Shown here piece by piece: positions 43,572 through 52,463 of a DNA stretch of 64,000 nt. Both the position numbers and the translations under genes were made by a program. Source of the stretch: Onthoplasma sp045637825 (GTDB lineage: Bacteria > Bacillota > Clostridia > Christensenellales > UBA1242); assembly GCA_045637825.1 (NCBI GenBank), contig JAZUAD010000005.1, positions 1 to 64,000 of the forward strand, read 5' to 3'. The notes beneath the pieces were generated by a model that was not told the DNA's origin, searched no databases, and was given only the letters and a program-made list of their open reading frames with translations. The stretch's first letter is position 1. Every line of letters starts with the position of its first letter.

Positions 43572-45059
43572 TTAATGAATAATAACCTTATCATTTAACC
43601 AGCAGGCAAAAAAGTTTTCCATATTAGTTTTTGTAACCTTTTCAAAGCACGCTATTAAACCCTCTGGGGTGGCAATATTGTAGGCATAAGTTTTGGCGTA
43701 TAGTTGCAAGGATTTGATAAAATGTTTTTTACCGATTAATTGATACAAACTATCATACATTAATGTTCCCTTTACATACACGCAATAGGTGTATTCGGGG
43801 CTAGTGGCATACTGGCTGATGTTTCGTGTAAGCGAAGTGTCGATTGACCCAAACACGTCACTATATACGCTAATAAACAAATTATAATTTTCCTGCATTC
43901 CATCTATCATTGTGGCGTGGGTGAGATTATAACCTTTGTTGTTGTCATAAAACAATAATGTACTAAACTCGGTTATTGCTTCATCTAACCAAGGATTTGA
44001 ATACTGGTCGTTACCTACTAGATTGTACCACCATTGATGTGCGCTTTCGTGAACTATTACATTTAGATAGTCATCATAATTATCGATGTTATTACTAATC
44101 AATGACAACATTGGATATTCCATTCCGCCATAAACAAAATTGGATTGTACTACACTATAATTTGAGTAAGGATAAGGATAATACAGGTCGCTAAAAGTAT
44201 TAATACAATCTACAGCGCATTGAAGGGCTTTTTCAGGGGTGGTGTCGTTAAGATAAAAGTATGTAAAATCTACTCCATTATTATTTGTAGACAAGGTTTT
44301 AAAATCTGGACTTAGCATTAAGGCAAATTCACGCACACAGTTATTGCTAATAGTATAATAGGCGGTGTTGTGATCGATAGTTTTTTCTGCCTTGCCAGAA
44401 AATGCGCATACTAGATTGCTTGAACAACTAAAGTTTACATAATAATTGGACATTTCGCTATAAAAAGGGTCGCCATTAAAATGATATGGGTTTAGGTTCC
44501 AACCATTTTCATCATACACACAGGCGATTGGATAAAAATTGGCTAGATTAACATTGTTATCTACATAACCAAACCTATGTGAGATATTTGGAAGGGTGGT
44601 GCTATATTCTATGTATATTTCGGCGCTAGTTGTTGGCTCTAGTGGGTCGGTAAGATTTATTTTAATTAAATCATTATCCTCGCCCTCATATACTGGCATT
44701 ATATCCACATCATTTAATTTTACACGTATTATATTTAATGTGGCATAACTTTCGCCATTGGGATAGGCTTGAGCGAGATGTAGGTCATCAACTGGCACAT
44801 TTTTTGCCCCTGCACAAAAGTTGGCAATATATAGATGCAAATAAATTTCCTTTAATAATGCATCGCTGTTATTCACATAGTTTAAGGTCTGCTCAGCATA
44901 AAGGATATGGGTTTCATTATCGTAATTAATATCCATATAATAGGTGCTAAGGTTTTTTCCTATGCTGGTAAGGTCGTCCTTTTTATTAGCACAACCTACA
45001 AAAATTGTTGATAAAAATGCAATTATACAAATAAATAATGCTTTAAATAGTTTTTTCAT
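43572..45059 (-). CDS. M1-family metallopeptidase lipoprotein
   Basis: 495 residues. The signal peptide with lipobox IFVGC makes Cys23 the lipid anchor, so the enzyme sits outside the membrane. HESAH at 337-341 with Glu360 (in WLDEAITEF) forms the M1 zinc site. YGGMEYPM about 35 residues before it corresponds to the GAMEN exopeptidase motif (GGMEY). The N-terminal half is the beta-sandwich typical of M1 enzymes. Likely trims peptides from the environment or cell wall. The ribosome binding site AGAGGT is moderate. Monocistronic. Confidence 0.92.
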   Translation of the reverse strand: MKKLFKALFICIIAFLSTIFVGCANKKDDLTSIGKNLSTYYMDINYDNETHILYAEQTLNYVNNSDALLKEIYLHLYIANFCAGAKNVPVDDLHLAQAYPNGESYATLNIIRVKLNDVDIMPVYEGEDNDLIKINLTDPLEPTTSAEIYIEYSTTLPNISHRFGYVDNNVNLANFYPIACVYDENGWNLNPYHFNGDPFYSEMSNYYVNFSCSSNLVCAFSGKAEKTIDHNTAYYTISNNCVREFALMLSPDFKTLSTNNNGVDFTYFYLNDTTPEKALQCAVDCINTFSDLYYPYPYSNYSVVQSNFVYGGMEYPMLSLISNNIDNYDDYLNVIVHESAHQWWYNLVGNDQYSNPWLDEAITEFSTLLFYDNNKGYNLTHATMIDGMQENYNLFISVYSDVFGSIDTSLTRNISQYATSPEYTYCVYVKGTLMYDSLYQLIGKKHFIKSLQLYAKTYAYNIATPEGLIACFEKVTKTNMENFFACWLNDKVIIH

Positions 45060-45163
45060 AGTACCTCTAAACTAATCTATTATCCAAAGTGTGAAAAAAT
45101 GCGAGTTATCCACACTAAATTCAAAAGTTGTGGACGAAATTTGAAAATTGTGCATAAGTATTG

Positions 45164-45192
45164 TTGCCTAACTTGATAGTTTGTGGTACACT
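45164..45192 (+). promoter_or_regulatory. Promoter of the helicase-loader operon
   Basis: -35 TTGCCT (45164-45169), 17-bp spacer, -10 TACACT (45187-45192) with TGTGG extended element. The 199-base gap also contains TTATCCACA-like sequence at 45106-45114 (GTTATCCACA), one DnaA-box match. Confidence 0.6.
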
Positions 45193-45258
45193 AATATTGA
45201 AAATTAAATGTCGGGATTTTTGGCGGGCTGAGTATTGTGTTGATAAAAGGAGCAAATT

Positions 45259-46698
45259 ATGTGTTTGTGTAAATATAGTTCATCTTATATTATTAACGAC
45301 AAAACTGTGGTGGATAATATTTTTATTAATAATTTTTTGCCCGACGCTCCTGACTTGTGTGTTAAGGTGTATTTGATGGGGCTAAGTAAATGTGCTAACA
45401 GTGTGGCTCCCGATAATAATATTACTAATTTTGCAAACGTGTTAAATGTTAGTGAGCAGGATATTATTAATGCTTTTAATTATTGGCAAGAGCAAGGCGT
45501 GGTGCAAGTGCTTAATACTGACCCGATGGAAGTAAGATTTATGCCACTAAATTCTAGTTTGGGAAGCATTAAAAAATATAATGTGGGTAAATATACCGAT
45601 TTTAATATTCAAGTGCAAGAAATTTTATCTAAACGTATGATAACGCCTACCGAATTTGGCGAATATTATAACGTAATTGAAAAACTACATATCCAACCTG
45701 ATGCTTTAATTATGATTATTAAATATTGCTCTAATTTAAAGGGTGAAAATGTAACATATCCGTACATAATTACAGTGGCTAAAAACTGGGAAAAGGAAGG
45801 GGTTCACACCTGCGAAGATGTGGAAAATAAGATTACCGAACTAGGTGTATTGGACGATAAGGTTACTCTTGTTTTAGGTGCATTGGGTACTAAGCGCAAG
45901 GTACAACTAGAAGATGTACAAATGCTTAATCGCTGGTTAGGAGAATTGGATTTTGACTTAAATACTATTATAGCGGTGGCAAAACGTTTGCAACTTAAAA
46001 AACTTAAAGCAGATATAAATTATTTAAATAATTTACTTAATAAATATTACGAAATGCGCTTAAATTCTGTTATTGAAATTGAAAATTACGAGACTCAAAA
46101 AGATAATATGCTATCACTTGCACGTAAGGTTGTTAAGGGCTTGGGCTTGTATTATGAAGATTTAACACAAGTAATTGATACTTATGTTGTAAAATGGGTT
46201 CAAATGGGTTATGGCGAGGATATTTTAGTGCAAATTGCAGATTATTGCTTTAAAAATAGTATTCGTACCCTTGACGCTTACGACCGAGTGGTGCAAAAAT
46301 TATACAAGTTAGGAATTATTACTATTGAGGCGTTTAATGAATACTTGAATGATTTGATTGCTCAAGATAATAATGTTAAAACACTGTTAGATAAATTAGG
46401 TATTAAACGTTACGTTAATGAGTTTGACCGAGAATTTTATCGTACTTGGACAGAAAATTGGGGGTTTGATAATAGTGTAATAGATTTTGCTACATCTTTA
46501 TCGGTAGGCAAGTCCAACGCAATGCAATATATGAATAAAATTTTATCTGGTTGGAAAGCTGGCGGAATAAGAACCTTGGAACAAGCAAAATCAACTTCGA
46601 TTAATGTGGCGGAAAATAATCAAATTAAAAAGTCGGACAAATACACTAAGGAACAACTTAATAGTTTGTTTAGTAATCTTGATGAGGTGGAAATCTAA
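45259..46698 (+). CDS. dnaD: DnaB/DnaD-family replication initiation protein
   Basis: 479 residues. The N-terminal winged-helix part (about 30-110) includes FANVLNVSEQDIINAFNYWQ and GVVQVLN. A DnaD/DnaB_2 domain follows near 125-200 (ALIMIIKYC, YPYIITVAKNWEKEGVHT, the YxxxIxxxW element). A second DnaB_2-like copy may lie near 380-470 (NAMQYMNKILSGWKAGGIRT). In Bacillota such proteins remodel the origin and help load the replicative helicase with DnaI. AAAGGAG lies upstream of the ATG. It overlaps the next gene by one base (TAATG), the dnaB-dnaI arrangement. Confidence 0.88.
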   Translation: MCLCKYSSSYIINDKTVVDNIFINNFLPDAPDLCVKVYLMGLSKCANSVAPDNNITNFANVLNVSEQDIINAFNYWQEQGVVQVLNTDPMEVRFMPLNSSLGSIKKYNVGKYTDFNIQVQEILSKRMITPTEFGEYYNVIEKLHIQPDALIMIIKYCSNLKGENVTYPYIITVAKNWEKEGVHTCEDVENKITELGVLDDKVTLVLGALGTKRKVQLEDVQMLNRWLGELDFDLNTIIAVAKRLQLKKLKADINYLNNLLNKYYEMRLNSVIEIENYETQKDNMLSLARKVVKGLGLYYEDLTQVIDTYVVKWVQMGYGEDILVQIADYCFKNSIRTLDAYDRVVQKLYKLGIITIEAFNEYLNDLIAQDNNVKTLLDKLGIKRYVNEFDREFYRTWTENWGFDNSVIDFATSLSVGKSNAMQYMNKILSGWKAGGIRTLEQAKSTSINVAENNQIKKSDKYTKEQLNSLFSNLDEVEI

Positions 46699-47612
46699 TG
46701 AACAGAACACAACTTATTAATGAAATTAAATTAAATCTTGACCAAAAGCGTCACGAGGCGCAAATTTTGGCTGATGAATATGTGCAAGAATTGTGCAAAA
46801 ATGATGAATTTAAACGACTTTATACAAATTATAACCAAGCAAAAATCGACCTTATAAAATTAAAATTTGGTGGCAGTGCTATTCAAATTTTAGAAGCAAC
46901 AAATAGTTTTGAAAAAGTTAAACAACTATATAATAATTACATAACTTCACATAAAATAGATGTTAGACGTATGGAACCGCAATACGACTGTAGCAAATGT
47001 AATGATACAGGCGTGGTGGGTATGAAAATGTGTGACTGCTTAAAAATGGAATTAAACCGACGTTTAAGCGAACAAAACAAACAATATAAATTTGTTACAT
47101 TTAACGATTGCTCTAAGGATTTAAGTCCTAGTTTGGCTAAAATTTATGACCTTGCAAAACAATGGTGTGAAAAATTTCCTAATAGTCAGATATTAAATAT
47201 TAATATGCTTGGAGGAACGGGAACGGGTAAAACTTTCTTGCTAGAGTGTATGGCTAGCGAACTGATTTCACGTGGCTTTAATGTGATGTTTACTACTGCT
47301 TTTGCCCTTAACGATGAATGCCGTAAATATCACTTTTCACTTCCAAGTAAGGTTAACGAATTTATGGATTGTGATGTGCTAGTTATTGACGATTTAGGAA
47401 CAGAACCGCTACTTAAAAATATAACATTGGAATATTTGTTTAATATTATTAATCTTCGCCAAAAGCGCTATAAACCCACTTTGATTTCAACGAATTTATC
47501 ACTTGATGATATTTTAAATAGATATGACGACCGTATTTTTAGCAGACTATCCAACAAACTGATGTCGCTAACTATTCCTTTTAACGGAATTGATATGCGT
47601 AAAAGATTTTAA
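46698..47612 (+). CDS. dnaI: Helicase loader DnaI/DnaC-like AAA+ ATPase
   Basis: 304 residues. The N-terminal helicase-binding part ends in a zinc module (C98-x2-C101 and C112-x-C114). The C-terminal AAA+ domain has Walker A GGTGTGKT at 172-179, Walker B LVIDDLG near 228-234, sensor I STNL near 265 and an Arg-rich DRIFSRLSN box near 278-286. It loads the hexameric DnaB-type helicase (DnaC in Bacillus) at origins and restart sites. Translationally coupled to the upstream DnaB/DnaD gene. Confidence 0.93.
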   Translation: MNRTQLINEIKLNLDQKRHEAQILADEYVQELCKNDEFKRLYTNYNQAKIDLIKLKFGGSAIQILEATNSFEKVKQLYNNYITSHKIDVRRMEPQYDCSKCNDTGVVGMKMCDCLKMELNRRLSEQNKQYKFVTFNDCSKDLSPSLAKIYDLAKQWCEKFPNSQILNINMLGGTGTGKTFLLECMASELISRGFNVMFTTAFALNDECRKYHFSLPSKVNEFMDCDVLVIDDLGTEPLLKNITLEYLFNIINLRQKRYKPTLISTNLSLDDILNRYDDRIFSRLSNKLMSLTIPFNGIDMRKRF

Positions 47613-47632
47613 AAAACAAAGGGAGAAAAATT

Positions 47633-48061
47633 ATGGAAATTAAAATTAAGTATTTTACAGACATTGAGCCAATTCAATTTATTGCAGGTAAAAGCGATTG
47701 GTACGACTTGCGTTCTGCCGAAGATGTGGAACTTAAAGCAGGCGAATTTAAATTGATTAAACTTGGTGTTGCTATGCAACTGCCTGAAGGTTATGAAGCG
47801 ATTATGGCTCCACGTAGTTCTACCTTTAAAAATTTTGGAATATTACAAACAAATAGCATTGGCGTTATTGATGAAACTTTTTGTGGTGATGACGACCAAT
47901 GGCGTTTTCCCGCACTTGCAATGCGTGATACAGTAATACACAAAAATGACCGTATTTGTCAATTTAGAATTATAGAACACCAACCACCAGTTGAATTTAA
48001 GGTAGTTGAAAAAATGGATAACGCTAACCGTGGTGGTATTGGTAGCACAGGCAAACAATAA
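47633..48061 (+). CDS. dut: Deoxyuridine triphosphatase (dUTPase)
   Basis: 142 residues. The five trimeric dUTPase motifs are visible: DLRSAED near 24-30 (motif 1), APRSSTFKNFG near 62-72 (2), NSIGVIDETFCGDD near 78-91 (3), RICQFRII near 106-113 (4) and RGGIGSTGK near 133-141 (5, Phe replaced by Ile). It hydrolyses dUTP to dUMP, preventing uracil incorporation and feeding thymidylate synthesis. AGGGAG lies upstream; it sits 20 bases after dnaI, probably in the same transcript. An insertion FCGDDDQW sits inside motif 3. Confidence 0.94.
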   Translation: MEIKIKYFTDIEPIQFIAGKSDWYDLRSAEDVELKAGEFKLIKLGVAMQLPEGYEAIMAPRSSTFKNFGILQTNSIGVIDETFCGDDDQWRFPALAMRDTVIHKNDRICQFRIIEHQPPVEFKVVEKMDNANRGGIGSTGKQ

Positions 48062-48161
48062 GCGTAAATTGTATAATTAATGATTAATAAAAAATGAATA
48101 ATTGAAGAGATTGTTACATTGCAGTACAAATTCTCATTTTAATTGCAACAGTTTTTGTTTT

Positions 48162-48199
48162 AGAACTATGTAAGTTTAATACTGCTAGTTCTTTTTTTT
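48162..48199 (+). terminator. Terminator after dut
   Basis: Stem AGAACTA/TAGTTCT (48162-48168 and 48186-48192) with a 17-base loop that can close further by GTA/TAC, followed by T8. It lies 100 bases after the dut stop. Confidence 0.75.
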
Positions 48200-48233
48200 G
48201 TGTTCAAAATAATAAATATATTTTTTAAATAGA

Positions 48234-48261
48234 TACAATTTTAAAATTGATGTGTTATAAT
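48234..48261 (+). promoter_or_regulatory. Candidate promoter of the kinase pair
   Basis: -10 TATAAT (48256-48261) with TGTGT extended element. The best -35 is TACAAT (48234-48239) at 16 bp, weak. AGGAG then precedes the ATG at 48287. Confidence 0.55.
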
Positions 48262-48286
48262 AAATACCATAGGAGTAAATATTATT

Positions 48287-49036
48287 ATGGATAATATATG
48301 GAATAATCCTGAAGTCTTGCATCTAACAGGTGAAATATTGATAAAAGAGAAAAAGGATGAAGCTCTTTGCAATGATGTTTATTTTGTTAATGCCAAAAAT
48401 GGAAAATTTATCTTTAAGATTGCTCACGGTAAGATTCGACAAGATGAACTAGAAAAAGAATATCGTATAATTACTGAATTAAAAGATAATATCAAGTTGC
48501 CACAAATTTATCTGTATGTGAAAGAAAAAGATTATTCGTTCTTTGTAATGAACTACATTGAAGGATTAAAACCTAAAACTTTTACCGATGAAATTTTACA
48601 ACAAATGGCAAAAATATTAAACAATATTCATAAAACAAAAAATACATATGGGGATGTGAATTTTGACAATTTGTTAAATATTGCAGAACAAAATATGACT
48701 GAAAAAAGAATTGATTTAGATGAGTTTGTAAGAGAAGACAAAATTTATGAACCAAAGCAAGTTTTAAAATATTTGAGAAATAATAAACCACAAGTGAACG
48801 CCTGTCTGCTACACGGAGATTATAGACCTAAAAATATGATAGTTAATAACAATGATTTATACATTTTAGATTGGGGATTATCTTTTGTTGGGGATTTTTA
48901 CTATGATTTAGCAATCATTAAGTGGTATTTTACAGATGATGAGTTTATTAAGTTTATAAAATATTATGGAATTGAAAAACTTGATGAAGAAAGATTAAAA
49001 TACAACGAGTGGCTTAGTGCCTTTCTCAATGTATAA
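48287..49036 (+). CDS. APH/choline kinase-fold phosphotransferase
   Basis: 249 residues of the aminoglycoside phosphotransferase fold. The N-lobe strand GKFIFKIAHG near 39-48 carries the ATP-contact Lys. Brenner catalytic motif LLHGDYRPKN is at 174-183 (Asp178) and metal-binding LDWG at 194-197 (Asp195). Family members phosphorylate aminoglycosides, macrolides, choline, homoserine or sugars, and the substrate cannot be told here. Eight bases upstream of a second kinase of the same fold. Arginine codons are mostly AGA and CGA, unlike the CGT-rich neighbours. Confidence 0.85.
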   Translation: MDNIWNNPEVLHLTGEILIKEKKDEALCNDVYFVNAKNGKFIFKIAHGKIRQDELEKEYRIITELKDNIKLPQIYLYVKEKDYSFFVMNYIEGLKPKTFTDEILQQMAKILNNIHKTKNTYGDVNFDNLLNIAEQNMTEKRIDLDEFVREDKIYEPKQVLKYLRNNKPQVNACLLHGDYRPKNMIVNNNDLYILDWGLSFVGDFYYDLAIIKWYFTDDEFIKFIKYYGIEKLDEERLKYNEWLSAFLNV

Positions 49037-49044
49037 GGAGAAAT

Positions 49045-49701
49045 ATGAAATTAAAATATAGTGAAGAATTTGCTAAATCTATTATTGAAAAATATATAAA
49101 AGTAGATAGCATAAAACATATTGGTAGTGGTAATCATAGTGATGCCTTCGTTGTTAATGATAATTTAGCAATAAAACTGCCAAAACACAAAAAAGCAAGT
49201 GATTGCTTGATAGATGAAATGAAAGTTTTAAAAAATCTTGAAAATAGACTTAGTGTAAATATTCCTAATGTTGAATTTGATGGAACATTTGTTAGTGATG
49301 GGCAAAATTTTGTGTTTTTTGCTTCAAAAAAACTTAAAGGTAGTAAACTATCAAGACAAAAGTTTATTTCTCTATCTAAAAAGACATTAAATAAAAATGC
49401 AGAAATTATTGCAAATTTTCTAATTGAATTGCATAGTCAAAAACATATATATGAAATCAAACGAAAAGATTTATGTTTATTACACGGAGATTTTAGTTTA
49501 AATCATTGTTTATTTGATGAAAATAATTTAGTTTGCAGTGTTCTTGATTTTGGCGATACAAGAATTGGAAAAGCAAAAAGTGATTTCGTTTATTTGCTAG
49601 ATGCAGAAGATGATGAAGAGTTTGGTATTGAATTTGGACAAAAGGTTTTAGCTCTTTATAACAAAAGAATAAAGGAAAAACAAAATGAAAATAACATTTA
49701 A
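49045..49701 (+). CDS. APH-fold phosphotransferase, second copy
   Basis: 218 residues. IGSGNHSDAFVVNDNLAIKL near 26-45 is the nucleotide-binding loop and Lys strand, LLHGDFSLNH at 145-154 the catalytic loop (Asp149), VLDFGD at 166-171 the metal site (Asp168). It resembles the APH(2'')/choline-kinase group more than its upstream neighbour does, so the two are not recent duplicates. AAGGAG precedes the ATG. The 3' end overlaps a broken acetyltransferase gene. Resistance to an aminoglycoside is possible but not shown by sequence. Confidence 0.82.
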   Translation: MKLKYSEEFAKSIIEKYIKVDSIKHIGSGNHSDAFVVNDNLAIKLPKHKKASDCLIDEMKVLKNLENRLSVNIPNVEFDGTFVSDGQNFVFFASKKLKGSKLSRQKFISLSKKTLNKNAEIIANFLIELHSQKHIYEIKRKDLCLLHGDFSLNHCLFDENNLVCSVLDFGDTRIGKAKSDFVYLLDAEDDEEFGIEFGQKVLALYNKRIKEKQNENNI

Positions 49702-49839
49702 AAATGCAACTATTGAAGATTGCAAATTGATTAGAAGATGGAATCTAATGAGTTTGTAAGGCATTGGTATTATTTAGATAAAACACCCTATTTATACATT
49801 TTAGATATTGACAATCTCTTCTTTTTGTTATATAATTAA
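49685..49839 (+). pseudogene. Broken GNAT-type acetyltransferase fragment
   Basis: An ATG preceded by AAGGAAAAAC opens 24 codons reading MKITFKNATIEDCKLIRRWN, the usual N terminus of GNAT acetyltransferases, then stops at TAA (49757). Shifting frame at about 49744 continues with SNEFVRHWYYLDKTPYLYI, the expected follow-on, before homology runs out near 49806. It is therefore a frameshifted and 3'-truncated remnant. Its start overlaps the upstream kinase gene by 17 bases, so it was once part of that operon. Confidence 0.6.
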
Positions 49840-49842
49840 AGT
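49808..49842 (+). promoter_or_regulatory. Leaderless promoter of the 49843 gene
   Basis: Perfect TTGACA (49808-49813), 17-bp spacer, perfect TATAAT (49831-49836), then six bases to the ATG. No ribosome binding site. It lies inside the decayed acetyltransferase remnant. Confidence 0.82.
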
Positions 49843-50079
49843 ATGGAAAAGAACGAACAAACCAAGGTGGCGGAAAGTAAAGATAATGTAGTAAATAACA
49901 ATGCGCAGACTGAAAAGTGTGTTGATATTGAAATACAACAAAAGCAAAGCGTAAATACTAATAAAAAACCGCTTACACCATATCAAAAGTATAAAAATAG
50001 TCGAAATCAAAATGGTAAAAAATACTTTGAGTTTTATGACGATATTAAAGTGTACACACACAATATTTATGACTGGTAA
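49843..50079 (+). CDS. Small unknown protein from a leaderless transcript
   Basis: 78 residues, not recognised. The N-terminal half is polar and probably disordered (Lys/Glu/Asn/Gln-rich). The C-terminal half has TPYQKYKNSRNQNGKKYFEF and ends VYTHNIYDW, aromatic and basic. No TM, no Cys pair. Support comes from a consensus promoter placed exactly for a leaderless start and a clean terminator directly after the stop. Confidence 0.65.
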   Translation: MEKNEQTKVAESKDNVVNNNAQTEKCVDIEIQQKQSVNTNKKPLTPYQKYKNSRNQNGKKYFEFYDDIKVYTHNIYDW

Positions 50080-50106
50080 AAAGACCTAAAATGTTAGGTC
50101 TTTTTT
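50078..50106. terminator. Bidirectional terminator
   Basis: Perfect 12-bp stem AAAAAGACCTAA/TTAGGTCTTTTT (50078-50089 and 50094-50105), loop AATG. It serves the 49843 gene and the convergent thioesterase gene. Confidence 0.92.
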
Positions 50107-50111
50107 AGGGT

Positions 50112-50840
50112 TTATTTTAAGATAAATACTGTGCGGAATATTGATTTGTCGGCAGTTTTGCCTTCGATAATATATTTGTTGTCTATAAGTTTTTTGTACA
50201 TATTTATTTGGTCGCCCTCAAAGCATTGATTAGTGTAATACATCTCTAATACCGCTATGTTTAGGTTGGCAAATTCTTGATAAGTAAAGCAATCTTGAGC
50301 CATTTTGATATAGGCAATATTGTTGCCATGAACGTTATAATCAAGTTCGCTTAGGCGAATAATTTTATTGTAGACAAAGTCATTTTCATCAAATTCGCAA
50401 GTTAAGTTTGTATAAGTATCATCGTGCATATTGCTTGGTAAAAATTCGGTGATGCCTAGGTCGCCAACATATTTAGGCAAAACTAGTCGAGAAGTTTCCT
50501 CATTTAACACACCATATTCCATACGACCACGTACAAGGGAATTGTTGCCTTGTTTTAGTTCAAAGCAACGAGGAAATAGCATACGGGTAAGTAAAGGCCA
50601 AGTAGAAACGGTTAAATCTTCGTTAATTGCAGGGAATTGTTCAAATTCGAACTTTGCTTTAAGTACAACCCACTTACCATTACAATTTTTTCGCACATCT
50701 TCCACCCCAACTCCTAAAATATCAGAGTGGTTGTTAGAGGCAAGTTGAAAGCACGAAACAATATTGTGTGGTAGCATCTTTTTTGTAGCACCAACATCAT
50801 CAAAACGTGTGGTAAAGTTGTATTCTAAATAATTTTTCAT
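50112..50840 (-). CDS. Acyl-ACP thioesterase (FatA/TES family)
   Basis: 242 residues with two hot-dog halves. The N-terminal half has NFTTRFDDVGATKKMLPHNI and FQLASNNHSDILGVG; FPRCFELKQGNN-type strands follow. The C-terminal half has LSELDYNVHGNNIAYIKMA, the D-x-N-x-H catalytic signature. It releases free fatty acids from acyl-ACP in the cytoplasm, setting chain length or supplying fatty acids. Start at the ATG after AAGGAAA. Monocistronic with its own promoter. Confidence 0.88.
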   Translation of the reverse strand: MKNYLEYNFTTRFDDVGATKKMLPHNIVSCFQLASNNHSDILGVGVEDVRKNCNGKWVVLKAKFEFEQFPAINEDLTVSTWPLLTRMLFPRCFELKQGNNSLVRGRMEYGVLNEETSRLVLPKYVGDLGITEFLPSNMHDDTYTNLTCEFDENDFVYNKIIRLSELDYNVHGNNIAYIKMAQDCFTYQEFANLNIAVLEMYYTNQCFEGDQINMYKKLIDNKYIIEGKTADKSIFRTVFILK

Positions 50841-50861
50841 AAGTTTTTCCTTTTGATTAAA

Positions 50862-50890
50862 AGTATACTTAAATATTATTTAAAAATCAA
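50862..50890 (-). promoter_or_regulatory. Promoter of the thioesterase gene
   Basis: Minus strand: -35 TTGATT (50890-50885), 17-bp spacer, -10 TATACT (50867-50862). Confidence 0.65.
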
Positions 50891-51004
50891 GCAAGTAATA
50901 AACATTTTGTTTAATACTTGTGGATAATTTTTAAAAATCAACCTAAGAAATATGTCGAAATTTGATATACAGAAATTTGTCATACTCAATTTAAGTCATA
51001 ACTA

Positions 51005-51033
51005 TTGACCTTTTTTTAGTTTTGATATATAAT
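51005..51033 (+). promoter_or_regulatory. Promoter of tilS
   Basis: -35 TTGACC (51005-51010), 17-bp spacer, -10 TATAAT (51028-51033). The leader would be only about 12 bases but includes the purine run AGAGGTTAGG. Confidence 0.75.
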
Positions 51034-51051
51034 AAGGGCAAGAGGTTAGGT

Positions 51052-52395
51052 ATGGACAGAATTTTAGATTATATCAAAGCAAATAAACTAATTAAACAAG
51101 GCGAAATTATAGGTGTTGCAACTAGTGGTGGCAGGGATAGTATGGCGTTACTTCACTTTTTGAACGAAAATCGTGAAGAGTTTGAATGTCAAGTAATTGC
51201 CATTAATATTGACCATTGTATTCGTGAACATAGTGCTGCGGATAGTGCGTTTGTAATGGATTATTGCAAAGAAAACAATATTAAAGCATACACCTTTAAG
51301 GTTGATGCTGTAAAACTTGCTAGAGATGAAAAGTTGTCAATCGAAGCAGGTGCAAGAAATGCTAGATATAATACTTTTGATGCATTGATTAAAAAGGGCT
51401 TGGTGGATAAGATTGCGTTGGCTCATCATTTGTATGACCAGGCGGAAACTATATTATTAAATCTTCTTCGTGGCTGTGGACTTGCTGGTGCTAAGGGTAT
51501 GGAACCAATGCGTGATAATAAATATATCCGTCCAATGTTGACCGTTCCAAGAGAAGAAATTATGAGTTATATTGATGAATATGCTATTCCATTTGTTGAG
51601 GACGAAACTAATGCAGATTCTTCATATTCACGTAACTATATCCGTAATGTAATTATGCCTACAATTCGTAAAAAATTTAGGTCTGTGGATAAAAACCTTG
51701 TACATTTTGCCGATATTTGCGCTGAAGATGACAAATATATTAACAGTCAAATTGAAATGGGTGGAGTTGCAAAATTAGGTGATGTTACACGCATACCAAT
51801 GTACTATTTTAGTTATCAACCTAGTGTTACAAATCGTGTGCTTTTAAAGGCGTTAAGTGCTTATGCTAGTCAGGATATTGAAAGTAGACACGTTAATATG
51901 ATTTGTGAATTTGCTCAAGAAGGACAAAACGGTGATAGTATTGATTTGCCTTTTGGTATTAAAGTTCATAAGGAATATGAGTATTTAACTATTGCCCCGC
52001 TTAAGAAAAAAGTGGAAACTGTTGTTCAAGAATTTAAAAAGGGTAAAAACTATATTGACGGGTTTGGAACAATTCGCATAGTTAGTTCAAAAGTATTTAA
52101 TGATGTTAAACCTCACCAACACGTGATTGATGCAAACAAACTTCCAGCAAATGCTGTATGGCGTTTTAAGGAAGATAAGGATATGTTTACACCATTTGGT
52201 CATTCTAGTTCCAAAAAATTAAAGGACTTTTTGGCTGATAAGAAAATACCTCAACGTTTGCGTGGAAATATTCCAGTACTGGCAGTAGACAACACAATTT
52301 ACATTGTTGCTGACCTAGAAATAAGTGATTTGTTAAAGGTTGATGACAATAGTAAGAATTTATATAAAATTAATTATGAAAAAGATATATTATAG
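51052..52395 (+). CDS. tilS: tRNA(Ile)-lysidine synthase
   Basis: 447 residues from the ATG at 51052. An in-frame upstream start at 51022 lies between the -35 and -10 and cannot be used. PP-loop SGGRDS is at 25-30, the HHLYDQAETILLNLLRGCGL segment near 123-142, and the substrate-binding domain and a TilS C-terminal domain (FKEDKDMFTPFGHSSSKKLK) follow. It converts C34 of tRNA-Ile(CAU) to lysidine so that AUA is read as Ile, which matters in this AUA-rich genome. hpt and ftsH, frequent neighbours in Bacillota, are absent. TAG stop. Confidence 0.95.
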   Translation: MDRILDYIKANKLIKQGEIIGVATSGGRDSMALLHFLNENREEFECQVIAINIDHCIREHSAADSAFVMDYCKENNIKAYTFKVDAVKLARDEKLSIEAGARNARYNTFDALIKKGLVDKIALAHHLYDQAETILLNLLRGCGLAGAKGMEPMRDNKYIRPMLTVPREEIMSYIDEYAIPFVEDETNADSSYSRNYIRNVIMPTIRKKFRSVDKNLVHFADICAEDDKYINSQIEMGGVAKLGDVTRIPMYYFSYQPSVTNRVLLKALSAYASQDIESRHVNMICEFAQEGQNGDSIDLPFGIKVHKEYEYLTIAPLKKKVETVVQEFKKGKNYIDGFGTIRIVSSKVFNDVKPHQHVIDANKLPANAVWRFKEDKDMFTPFGHSSSKKLKDFLADKKIPQRLRGNIPVLAVDNTIYIVADLEISDLLKVDDNSKNLYKINYEKDIL

Positions 52396-52398
52396 ACG

Positions 52399-52424
52399 AA
52401 AACTCGCTAAATGCGAGTTTTTTT
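52399..52424. terminator. Terminator after tilS
   Basis: 9-bp stem AAAACTCGC/GCGAGTTTT (52399-52407 and 52413-52421), loop TAAAT, T run. The minus strand also ends in TTTT for the convergent gene. Confidence 0.9.
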
Positions 52425-52463
52425 ACATAAATAAAGAATTTAAAAAAATGATTGTGTGATGTT

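Noticed and set aside
45105..45115. Replication origin near the helicase-loader operon
   Set aside because: Only one DnaA-box-like TTATCCACA is evident, with no cluster of boxes and no dnaA or dnaN nearby.
48062..48200. T-box or riboswitch in the gap after dut
   Set aside because: A terminator is present, but no AGGGUGGNACCGCG-type T-box sequence and no other recognisable aptamer was found. The terminator is explained by the end of the dut transcript.
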